DNA from: JBCDCE01 sp039182515
GTDB lineage: Bacteria > Pseudomonadota > Alphaproteobacteria > Rhodobacterales > Rhodobacteraceae
Assembly (NCBI GenBank): GCA_039182515.1
Contig: JBCDCE010000014.1
Coordinates: 1 to 63,723 of the forward strand
DNA: 63,723 bases
Direction of reading: 5' to 3'
Positions 50,183 to 57,729 of the stretch are shown here, piece after piece. The notes under the pieces are model-generated. The model searched no databases. It was given only the letters and a program-made list of their open reading frames with translations, and had not been told where the DNA came from. Each line of letters begins with the position of its first letter. Position 1 is the stretch's first letter. A program made the position numbers and the translations under genes.

Positions 50183-50816
50183 AGGTCTAAGCCTCAAAGA
50201 GGTGGAGATTTTCAAATCTGGCTACAGGCTTTTGGGTTGCGACCAAGAGATTGCGCCTGGCGAAGTTCTCACTGTTATGGGCCCCTCAGGTGTTGGTAAG
50301 TCCACTTTGCTGAGTTTTATCATCGGAACGCTTGGCTCAGACTTTGACGCCAAAGGCGAAGTGTGGCTCGACGGGCGCAATATCACGCAAACCCCTCCGC
50401 GGGAGCGACGTGTTGGCATCCTTTTTCAAGAAGATCTCTTGTTTGCGCATCTGTCTGTGGCGCAAAACTTGGCCTTTGGTCTGACGAGTAAAGTCAAGAC
50501 ACGTAAAGATCGAAAAGAGCGGATTACTCAAGCGTTGTCAGAAATTGGCCTTGAAGGGTTTGCAAATCGCGACCCTGCAACCCTTTCAGGGGGCCAAAAA
50601 GCGCGTGTTTCCCTCATGCGCATGCTTTTGTCTGAGCCTTGTGCGCTGCTTTTGGACGAACCCTTCTCCCGCCTAGATGCGGCGCTGAGGGCGCAGATGC
50701 GAAGCCTCGTCTTTGACACAGCGCGCGCGCGGGCTTTGCCGGTGGTAATGGTCACACATGACAAAGAAGATGCAAAAGCAGCAGGTGGTGCGCTTATGGA
50801 GATCGTTCCGACATGA
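50175..50816 (+). CDS. ynjD: ABC transporter ATPase, YnjD-like
   Basis: A 213-residue nucleotide-binding subunit: Walker A GPSGVGKST (about 37-45), Q-loop ILFQEDLLF, signature LSGGQKARVSLMRML, Walker B ALLLDEPFS and a switch His in MVTHD. It completes the YnjBCD importer. It overlaps the permease gene by 8 bases. Transcription ends at the inverted repeat downstream. Confidence 0.92.
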   Translation: MDRGLSLKEVEIFKSGYRLLGCDQEIAPGEVLTVMGPSGVGKSTLLSFIIGTLGSDFDAKGEVWLDGRNITQTPPRERRVGILFQEDLLFAHLSVAQNLAFGLTSKVKTRKDRKERITQALSEIGLEGFANRDPATLSGGQKARVSLMRMLLSEPCALLLDEPFSRLDAALRAQMRSLVFDTARARALPVVMVTHDKEDAKAAGGALMEIVPT

Positions 50817-50873
50817 GTATTTTTGCCAAGAAAAAGCAGAAGACGCTCTCTTTTTCTTGGTCTAAATACTCAC
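50815..50873. terminator. Bidirectional terminator built from two repeat cores
   Basis: GAGTATTTTTGCCAAGAAAAAG, read on into its imperfect mirror CTTTTTCTTGG-TCTAAATACTC, makes a long inverted repeat in the gap between convergent ABC operons. Each arm is the same core as in the dispersed elements at 6428, 12055 and 14185. Confidence 0.75.
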
Positions 50874-50883
50874 TCCAGCAGCC

Positions 50884-52599
50884 TTAAAGCTGTGCGACTT
50901 CCAGACCTTCGTCGGATAAAATCTCAAGCTTCGGCATCAAATCGAGCAAGCTCTTGGTATATTTGTGCTCAGGAGCCGCAAAGAGCGCTTCTGTGTCGCT
51001 CACTTCAACGAGTTGTCCGGATTTCAGCACGCCAACGCGATCACACATTTGGCGCACCACCGGCAAGTCATGAGAAATGAAGAGCATTGTGAGCCCAAGG
51101 TGTTCTTGCAAGTCCTTAAGGATGTTGAGGATCTGCGCTTGAATTGACACATCCAGTGCAGAGGTTGGTTCGTCGCATATCAAAAATCTTGGTTGAGTGG
51201 CCAAGGCGCGCGCAATCGAAATGCGCTGGCGTTGACCCCCTGAAAACTCATGGGGATAGCGTTTGCCAGCAGCCGCGCCCAAGCCTACGCGTTCCAAAAG
51301 CTCATCAACCCTGTTGTAAAGCGCTTTGCCGTCCAGCAATTTATGATGGCGCGCGGGCTCTGCGATGATCTCATCGACACGCATACGCGGATTGAGCGAG
51401 GAAAACGGATCTTGGAAAATCATCTGGATATGGCGGCGATAGCTGGCCAAATCAGCGGCAGATTTGCCAGTGATGGCCTCTCCGTCAAAGGTGATTGTGC
51501 CGCTGTCCACTTTGTAAAGAGCCGCGATCATGCGCGCGATTGTGGATTTCCCAGATCCAGACTCGCCCACAAGACCAACGACTTCACCTTCACGGATATC
51601 AAAGCTCACGTCATCCACAGCCGTGAAATACTCCCGGCGGGATGGCAACAGCGCGCGCTTTGACAAAAACCGCTTTGTCAGACCGCGTGCTTCAACGAGG
51701 GCCTTTGAGCGGTCTACTTTTGTTGTCGGCCAGTTTCTCGCCAAGTCTTCGATCTGAAAGACGGTGCTGCGCCCGCCGTAGCTCACTTGCGGAAAGCGGT
51801 GCAACTTGAGCCGAGGTCTTGGGACAGCCGCGATCAAGGACTTCGTGTAGGGGTGCTGGGGGTTGCCCAAGATTTGCTCAGTCGGGCCACTTTCCACAAT
51901 GGCCCCGTGATACATCACCGTGACCAGATCGGTAGTGTCCGCGATGACTCCCATATCGTGCGTAATAAGGATCACACCTACGCTGCGCTCAACGGTCAGT
52001 TCTTTGATCAAATCAAGGATCTGCGCCTGGATTGAGACATCTAAGGCCGTCGTTGGCTCATCGGCGATGATCACATCGGGCTCAGAACATAAGGCTAAAG
52101 CGATCACCACACGTTGGCGCATGCCGCCAGAAAATTGGTGAGGATAGTGATCAATCCGGGTCTCGGCGTCTGGAATGCCGACGCGCTGCAAAAGCTCAAT
52201 AGCACGCGCGCGCGCTTGGGTAGCGGACAGTCCTAAATGCTCCGATATGGTCTCAACAAGCTGCTCACCCACCGAAAACAACGGATTGAGCGATGTCAGC
52301 GGATCTTGGAAAATCATCGAGATCTTTTGGCCGCGCAGGGCTTGCATGGCGGTGCGGTCCAGACCCGAAATGGTCTCACCTTGGAAGGTGATTGTACCGG
52401 TCGCGATGCGGCCTGGGGCATCGATGAGCCCCATGATTGCGGCTCCCACGGTCGACTTGCCCGCACCCGATTCCCCTACAAGTCCATGGATTTGCCCAGG
52501 CGCGAGGTTCAATGTGGCGGAGGCCACGGCCTTCACCACATCGTGGCGCGATGGAAATTCGACCGTGAGGTCGCTGATCTCAAGGAGATCTTGGGTCAT
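50884..52599 (-). CDS. Fused dipeptide/oligopeptide ABC ATPase (DppD-DppF type)
   Basis: A 571-residue protein with two ATPase domains. Domain 1 (about 5-255): GESGAGKST Walker A, FSGGMRQRVVIALAL signature, VIIADEPTTALDV. Domain 2 (about 295-560): GESGSGKST, FSGGQRQRISIARALA, FLICDEPTSALDV. This is the GsiA-like fused form. It energises the permease pair encoded upstream. Its start overlaps the DUF2059 stop by 4 bases. Confidence 0.93.
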   Translation of the reverse strand: MTQDLLEISDLTVEFPSRHDVVKAVASATLNLAPGQIHGLVGESGAGKSTVGAAIMGLIDAPGRIATGTITFQGETISGLDRTAMQALRGQKISMIFQDPLTSLNPLFSVGEQLVETISEHLGLSATQARARAIELLQRVGIPDAETRIDHYPHQFSGGMRQRVVIALALCSEPDVIIADEPTTALDVSIQAQILDLIKELTVERSVGVILITHDMGVIADTTDLVTVMYHGAIVESGPTEQILGNPQHPYTKSLIAAVPRPRLKLHRFPQVSYGGRSTVFQIEDLARNWPTTKVDRSKALVEARGLTKRFLSKRALLPSRREYFTAVDDVSFDIREGEVVGLVGESGSGKSTIARMIAALYKVDSGTITFDGEAITGKSAADLASYRRHIQMIFQDPFSSLNPRMRVDEIIAEPARHHKLLDGKALYNRVDELLERVGLGAAAGKRYPHEFSGGQRQRISIARALATQPRFLICDEPTSALDVSIQAQILNILKDLQEHLGLTMLFISHDLPVVRQMCDRVGVLKSGQLVEVSDTEALFAAPEHKYTKSLLDLMPKLEILSDEGLEVAQL

Positions 52600-53057
52600 T
52601 GGGCAGACAAAGCCTGTTGAACCTTTTGGGCGACCGTTCTTTGCATTTGGATCATCGCAGGGCTCATTTCTTCCATCGCGGTGCTCATAAAGGGCTGCAT
52701 CTTGACCATCACAGAACTGCCTAAGGGGGAGTTGTAGAATGTCATAAGCGCGCTCATCTCATCTATGCTGAAGTTCTCAGCAGCACTTTTGATCATGGCC
52801 TCTTCCATGTCGGCGCGCAAAACACCGAGCTCAGCGCTGACAATACTGCTGACGATTGCGATCTGCGCGGTTGTCAGTTGCGGTGCCATGGCCCGCATTT
52901 GATCAACCATGGCTTCTGCGCTGAGCATGTCATCGAGCATCCTTTGTTGCACGTCTGACTCGATATAGGTCCTGGCGAGTTCCAGCTTTTCGTCGGTCGA
53001 TTGGGCAACCAGGGGTGTCGCCAGCAAAAGACCAAAAACGATCGCAAGATATTTCAT
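52596..53057 (-). CDS. DUF2059 secreted protein inside the ABC operon
   Basis: A 153-residue exported protein: signal peptide 1-19 (ending LVAQ) and a DUF2059 domain (SAELGVLRADMEEAMIKSAAENFSIDEMSALMTFYNSPLGSSVMVKMQPFM). The ATG at 53057 follows TTGGAGATAGAGAC. It lies between the DppC-type permease (22 bases upstream) and the fused ATPase (4-base overlap), so it is co-expressed with the transporter. Such an inserted gene is unusual. It may assist the transporter in the periplasm (inference). Confidence 0.82.
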   Translation of the reverse strand: MKYLAIVFGLLLATPLVAQSTDEKLELARTYIESDVQQRMLDDMLSAEAMVDQMRAMAPQLTTAQIAIVSSIVSAELGVLRADMEEAMIKSAAENFSIDEMSALMTFYNSPLGSSVMVKMQPFMSTAMEEMSPAMIQMQRTVAQKVQQALSAQ

Positions 53058-53079
53058 GTCTCTATCTCCAAAAATTGGG

Positions 53080-54018
53080 TTATCTGAGGCGTGGATTGAG
53101 CGCGTCGCGCAGCCAATCGCCAAGGAGGTTAACGGCCAGTGCAAGCATCAAGAGCGTGCAGGCTGGGAAGAAAAGGATCCACCACTCGCCGGAAAAGAGG
53201 AAGCCTTGGCCGATCCGGATCAGGGTGCCCAGCGAGGGTTGCGTTGGCGGAGCCCCAACGCCCAGAAAGCTCAAAGTTGCCTCAGCGATAATCGCAAGGG
53301 CCAGCGAGATTGTGGCGATCACCAATACGGGCGAGAGCACATTGGGCAAGATATGACGCAGCATGATGGCAAAGGGTGAGCGGCCAATGAGCTGAGCCGC
53401 TTGCACATATTCTTTCTTTTTCTCAACGAGGGTTGCGCCGCGTACAACACGCGCGAACTGCACCCAATCCGAGAGCCCAATGGCGAGGATAAGCACCCAG
53501 ATTGCCATCTGATCACGGTATTCCACTGGGGTTACGCCCTTCGCGATGCCGAAGATCAGCATAGCCACCAAAATGGCGGGGAAGGTGAGCTGCACGTCCG
53601 CAATCCGCATGATCACCGTCTCAACCCAGCCGCCCACATAGCCTGCGATGAGGCCCAGCAAGATGCCCAAAACCATCGCAAAGAGCACGGCGGCAAAGCC
53701 CACAAAAAGCGAAATCCTCAAGCCATAAAGAATGGTTGAGAACACATCGCGCCCCTGATCATCGGTGCCGAGCCAAAAGCTCTCGCCTGTAAACGGATTG
53801 GGCTCCATGGGTTTGGAAAAGCCGTTCATCAGATTTAGCGACGCGGGGTCAAACGGATTGTAAGGCGCAACCAATGGCGCAAACACGGCTGCGAGCACCA
53901 GCAAAAGCGTAACAATCGCTGAGACCAAAGCCACGGGTGAGCGGCGGAAATTATAGGCCAGGTCGCTGTCCCAGGCGCGGGCAAAACGCGAGCGCGTGGC
54001 TGTGGATGTGTCGCTCAT
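53080..54018 (-). CDS. Oligopeptide-type ABC permease, DppC-like
   Basis: A 312-residue inner-membrane permease with about six helices: an N-terminal ALVSAIVTLLLVLAAVFAPLVAPYNP segment, GTDDQGRDVFSTILYGLRISL, the EAA loop AAQLIGRSPFAIMLRHILPNVLSPVLV and FLGVGAPPTQPSLG. Overlaps the DppB-like gene by 4 bases. Confidence 0.92.
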   Translation of the reverse strand: MSDTSTATRSRFARAWDSDLAYNFRRSPVALVSAIVTLLLVLAAVFAPLVAPYNPFDPASLNLMNGFSKPMEPNPFTGESFWLGTDDQGRDVFSTILYGLRISLFVGFAAVLFAMVLGILLGLIAGYVGGWVETVIMRIADVQLTFPAILVAMLIFGIAKGVTPVEYRDQMAIWVLILAIGLSDWVQFARVVRGATLVEKKKEYVQAAQLIGRSPFAIMLRHILPNVLSPVLVIATISLALAIIAEATLSFLGVGAPPTQPSLGTLIRIGQGFLFSGEWWILFFPACTLLMLALAVNLLGDWLRDALNPRLR

Positions 54019-54989
54019 GTCGAGCCCCCTTCGCGCAGACGCGGATCAATGGCGAAGTAGAGAATATCGACCACAAAATTGATCGCCACAAACATCACAG
54101 AAATCAGCATCAGATAAGCCGCCATCACAGGAATATCGACGAATTGGATCGCGTTGATGAAGAGCAGGCCTACGCCAGGCCATTGGAACACGGTCTCGGT
54201 AATGATGGCAAAAGCGATGATCGAGCCGAGCTGCAGGCCCGTCACCGTGATCACCGGCACAAGCGTGTTTTTGAGCGCATGGCGGAAGTTGATGCTGCGC
54301 TCCTTTAGGCCCCGCGCGCGGGCGAAGCGAATATAGTCCTGCCGCAGCACTTCGAGCATCTCAGAGCGCACAAGCCGCATGATCAGCGTCATTTGATAGA
54401 GGCCCAGCGTAATCGCGGGCAAAATGAGCGCTTGGCGCCCGGATTCGGTTAGGAACCCTGTGCTCCACCAGCCAAATTTGACCACCTCCCCGCGGCCAAA
54501 AGAGGGGAGCCAACCGAGCTCTACGGAAAAGAGGTAAATCAGCAGAATGCCGATGAGAAATGTGGGCAGCGATACCCCGATAAGCGAGGTCGACATGATG
54601 AAATTGGCCAAAAACCCGTTTCGTCGGATCGCGGTGTAAATCCCTAAGCTCACACCTAAGACCATCGCAAAAAGCGCGGAGACAAAGGCCAGTTCAAGTG
54701 TGGCCGGTGCGCGCTCAATGAGGATCTCCGCCACCGGGCGCGACTGGCGGTAACTGAGCCCAAAATCCCCTGTCATCGCCCGACCCAGGAAGGTGGCATA
54801 TTGCATCACAAAGGGATCGTTGAGGCCTAAGCTTTCGCGCAGCCGCTCGACGTCCTCTAGGGTGCGCTCTTGACCCAACAGGTTGTCAACCGGATCGCCC
54901 ACAAAGCGAAACATCGAAAAGGCCACGAAACCCACGACCAAGAGAACCAAGAGAGATTGGAAAATGCGCCGAAGCGTAAAAGCAAGCAT
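54015..54989 (-). CDS. Oligopeptide-type ABC permease, DppB-like
   Basis: A 324-residue permease: LGLNDPFVMQYATFLGRAMTGDFGLSYRQSRPVAEIL, LLIYLFSVELGWLPSFGRG, the EAA loop VLRQDYIRFARARGLKERSINFRHALKNTLVPVITV and ETVFQWPGVGLLFINAIQF. First gene of the operon DppB-DppC-DUF2059-fused ATPase. No binding-protein gene precedes it; the upstream 499 bases hold only the GCATAC array and repeat copy 3. Confidence 0.92.
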   Translation of the reverse strand: MLAFTLRRIFQSLLVLLVVGFVAFSMFRFVGDPVDNLLGQERTLEDVERLRESLGLNDPFVMQYATFLGRAMTGDFGLSYRQSRPVAEILIERAPATLELAFVSALFAMVLGVSLGIYTAIRRNGFLANFIMSTSLIGVSLPTFLIGILLIYLFSVELGWLPSFGRGEVVKFGWWSTGFLTESGRQALILPAITLGLYQMTLIMRLVRSEMLEVLRQDYIRFARARGLKERSINFRHALKNTLVPVITVTGLQLGSIIAFAIITETVFQWPGVGLLFINAIQFVDIPVMAAYLMLISVMFVAINFVVDILYFAIDPRLREGGST

Positions 54990-55307
54990 TCGCCTAGCTT
55001 GATCTATTCGCCAGCGAGGTCAAGGGAGACCCGCGTGCTGTGCAGAGATTTCTTAAGAAATGAGTAACGCGCTTCGAGATGCGGCGAAAAACCGTGCGAT
55101 TGCGAGAAATCACGGGCAACGGACTGATTTAAATGGATAAACCAGCGTATGCACACATATGCCCTCGGGTATGCATCACGTATGCCTAACGTATGCATGT
55201 GGCGCGCGCTGCTCTACAAGATGACGCAACGCTAAGCCGGTTTTTGGCTGAAAAGCTGAACAAATGCTGAGCGCGGAGTACGGCCAAGCGCGATCGTGCG
55301 TTTGCTA
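54990..55307. other. Intergenic leader of the ABC operon
   Basis: 318 bases without a supported gene. They contain the operon leader and the phased GTATGC array at 55147-55196. A/T-rich sequence (TTTAAATCAGTCC on the minus strand) between the array and the DppB start may hold the promoter. Confidence 0.5.
55147..55196 (-). repeat. Helically phased GCATAC array 2
   Basis: GTATGC (GCATAC on the minus strand) at 55147, 55169, 55180 and 55191, with ATATGC at 55157. Steps read in the GCATAC direction are 11, 11, 12 and 10 bases. The first three steps equal those of the array at 20782. It lies about 160 bases upstream of the peptide-type ABC operon and points toward it. Confidence 0.65.
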
Positions 55308-55485
55308 GAGCGTCGTCTCAAAAACCTGGAAAGCCCGCTCTCCATCCGATCCAAGGAGGCGAAGCCGACCAGCCCCCGACCGCCCCCCGGGAATCCAACA
55401 AGGGCGGGGGCTTTCAGCCCGACGCCCGCGGTCGGGCACAGGTCTACGCATTTGGAATATACGTTGTGGGTTAAACGGATCGTGC
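55308..55485 (+). repeat. Structured ~170-bp repeat, copy 3 (with 12-base insertion)
   Basis: Starts GAGCGTCGTCTCAAAAACC; core AGGCGAAGCCGACCAGCC; hairpin GCCCGAC-GCCCGCG-GTCGGGC; ends GGTTAAACGGATCGTGC. Twelve extra bases (around GAATCCAACAAG) sit in the loop of the GCCCCC/GGGGGC stem. It ends 3 bases from the stop codon of the minus-strand ATP-grasp gene. Confidence 0.85.
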
Positions 55486-55488
55486 GCC

Positions 55489-56280
55489 CTAACCCAGAGA
55501 ATTCACCGCGACTGCCAATCGCTGAAAATCCGCTGCATAAAAGCCAGCTGCGTTGATACAGTTGGTCTCCAAAAGCCGCAAACCTTGCGGCGTGCGGCAC
55601 AAATCCATGACATAAGCAGGCGCATAGTTTGGATTTTCCGCCACCAGCCTTTCTGCAAAGGCTTGGGCGTCTGGATCCATTCCGGGGCGGTACACCACGC
55701 GACGACCCTCTTTGTAGAGCGACGCGGTGATAATCTCATCTGCAACAACCCAGACCCGCCATTCTGTTAAGATTTTCGCAGGCCGCGTGAGCATGAGCTC
55801 TGTGTATGGGCCCAGCGAGCCCACTGGGATCTCATGAGCAGGCACCTTGCAGACTTTGTCCGCAAGGTTGCGCAGCTGGGAGCTTTCATAAACTCGGCCG
55901 GCAACTTCTTTGGTGTCCTCAATCGGGCGCATAAACCAAGTTTGATCTTGTTCTGCGCCCGCTGTGCCCAGGGCTGTGCTAATATTTCGGAGCGTGGTGC
56001 GCAGCGCATCTGCGCCATTGAGCAAATAGGGATGCCATGCGTCTTGGCTGAGAAAAGGGGCGATGCGAAACACGCCGGGTTGTAGACCGTGCTTTTGCGC
56101 ATAGTGACGCAAGGTGTAGGACCCAAAGAGCACCACGTCTGATGGATCAGGAATTTCTGGTTCGGGTGTAAGATCGCCCACAAAGGGCACCACTTTGTGC
56201 CAAGTGTGCTCAAACCCCAAGCGCTCCAAAACAGCGCCAAGCTTTCGGGTGTCTTCGAAGTCTTGCAAGATCCATTGCAT
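55489..56280 (-). CDS. ATP-grasp domain protein (DUF4343-like)
   Basis: A 263-residue protein with an ATP-grasp-like C-terminal half: KILTEWRVWVVADEIITASLY, then YVMDLCRTPQGLRLLETNCINAAGFY, where the Asp, Glu and Asn would bind Mg-ATP. The N-terminal half (DVVLFGSYTLRHYAQKHGLQPG) is the substrate lobe. Similar small ATP-grasp proteins are ligases of unknown substrate. Apparently monocistronic. Its 3' end touches structured repeat copy 3. Confidence 0.8.
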   Translation of the reverse strand: MQWILQDFEDTRKLGAVLERLGFEHTWHKVVPFVGDLTPEPEIPDPSDVVLFGSYTLRHYAQKHGLQPGVFRIAPFLSQDAWHPYLLNGADALRTTLRNISTALGTAGAEQDQTWFMRPIEDTKEVAGRVYESSQLRNLADKVCKVPAHEIPVGSLGPYTELMLTRPAKILTEWRVWVVADEIITASLYKEGRRVVYRPGMDPDAQAFAERLVAENPNYAPAYVMDLCRTPQGLRLLETNCINAAGFYAADFQRLAVAVNSLG

Positions 56281-56393
56281 GGGGCTGTGGCTTTCGGGTC
56301 GGGTTCGTCATAGAGGTGGCGCGGAGGGAAGCTTTATCGAACAAGCCTCTCATTTGGGAAAGCCGTGTTTAATTGCAGGACAAGACGCTGACA

Positions 56394-57107
56394 ATGCCTG
56401 AAGACTTCACTCTGCTCACCGGATCCGCCATGGCATTGCCGCTTGTGCTTTGGTTCGCCTACGGAGTGATCTTGCGGGCCTTTGGGCGTGGCTCTTTGAA
56501 CGAACAGCTCACCTTTGTGCGCGCGCGTTGGTTGATGACCTCGCTCAGCCGAGCGCAAAAGCCTTTTGATGCGATCCTGCTGGGCCATATCGTCAACTCA
56601 ATCGCCTTTTTCGGCTCGGCCACGATGCTTGTCTTGGCAGGGCTTGTGACGCTCTTTGCCTCCGCGCAAACCAGCTACGGGCTTTTGGCCTCCGCAGAGG
56701 GCCAGGCGGTGATGAGCTTTGAGCTCTTCTTGGTCTATCTGGCTTTGGCTACGGGCGTTTTGGCGATTTCGTTTTTCTCCTTCACCTATGCGCTCAGAAA
56801 ACTGATCTACGTGATCGCGCTCTTTGGCGCGCTCCCTGAAAACGCGAGCCCGGAGGCGATCCCGGAGCGCGATATCATGGTGCGTGAGGCCTCTTCGGTG
56901 CTGACGGAGGCTTTGAAGACCTTCAACTTCGGCATTCGCGGATATTACTATTTTGTCTCCGTGCTGTGCCTTTTCATCTCGCCCATGGTCAGTTTGGCCA
57001 TGACAGGCGCTGTGACGGCCATTCTGATTTACAGGCAAGTGGGATCCGTGACTGCCGCCGCGATCCGACGCTATGTGCAAGCGGTTGAGCGCTTGGACGA
57101 GCCTTAG
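56394..57107 (+). CDS. DUF599 integral membrane protein
   Basis: A 237-residue protein with four predicted membrane helices: PLVLWFAYGVILRAFG near the start, SIAFFGSATMLVLAGLVTLFA, LAISFFSFTYALRKLIYVIALFGALPE and YYYFVSVLCLFISPMVSLAM. RARWLMTSLSRAQKPFDAILLGH and the R-G-Y-Y-Y segment are DUF599 hallmarks. Function unknown. The ATG at 56394 was chosen; a TTG 21 bases upstream is possible. The 3' end overlaps the convergent DUF1203 gene by 4 bases. Confidence 0.8.
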   Translation: MPEDFTLLTGSAMALPLVLWFAYGVILRAFGRGSLNEQLTFVRARWLMTSLSRAQKPFDAILLGHIVNSIAFFGSATMLVLAGLVTLFASAQTSYGLLASAEGQAVMSFELFLVYLALATGVLAISFFSFTYALRKLIYVIALFGALPENASPEAIPERDIMVREASSVLTEALKTFNFGIRGYYYFVSVLCLFISPMVSLAMTGAVTAILIYRQVGSVTAAAIRRYVQAVERLDEP

Positions 57108-57583
57108 GCTGCGCCTGACACACGCTCAACGCGCGCCGCAAAACACCCAGGTTTCGCGTTGTGGATATGGGCATAAGCGATCTCGGGTCGCTCAAAGGCC
57201 TGTGCCAGCGCGGCGCCCACTTCTGAGCCCGGCAGAACATCGGGATCCAGCATCATGTGGTTTTCATCAAAGAAACGTAGCGAAATGAGCCGCGAGGCGA
57301 TCACGTCCGGCACCTCATTGGGGGCAGGCTGCGCCTGAGGTGCGTTTTCGCGTATAAAAATTGCATGGCTGGCGCGGTAGGGGCTGTCCTCGGGCAAATG
57401 CTCATAGTTGAGCAACAAAACCGTCTCGCCGATTTGCGCATCATCGAGGCTGACACGGCAGGGCGTGCCGGGGCATTCGCTCACGGTTTGGCGCTGAATG
57501 CCTTGCGCTGCGAGCTCGGCGTCTGACGCGTCAAACAGATGTTGGAATGAACTGGCGGGCAAAGGTTTGATTTGAAAATCCAT
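57104..57583 (-). CDS. DUF1203 family protein
   Basis: A 159-residue protein of the DUF1203 family: FDASDAELAAQGIQRQTVSECPGTPCRVSLDDAQIGETVLLLNYEHLPEDSPYRASHAIFIRE, SRLISLRFFDENHMM, and the ending AYAHIHNAKPGCFAARVER. Conserved Cys and His residues suggest metal binding, but the function is unknown. The start follows AGGAGACCC. Convergent with the DUF599 gene; ileS ends 147 bases upstream on the same strand. Confidence 0.82.
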   Translation of the reverse strand: MDFQIKPLPASSFQHLFDASDAELAAQGIQRQTVSECPGTPCRVSLDDAQIGETVLLLNYEHLPEDSPYRASHAIFIRENAPQAQPAPNEVPDVIASRLISLRFFDENHMMLDPDVLPGSEVGAALAQAFERPEIAYAHIHNAKPGCFAARVERVSGAA

Positions 57584-57729
57584 TTTGGGTCTCCTGTCTC
57601 AAGATGCACGTAGGCTAAAGCCCAAAGCCTATCTCAAGCGACCCGATCCGTGCGGGTTCGCTTTCAGTTTGGTGCAGATACAGAAGATCAACGGGCGAAG
57701 CGCGCCGCCCGTTGGTTTGCACAAGAAGC

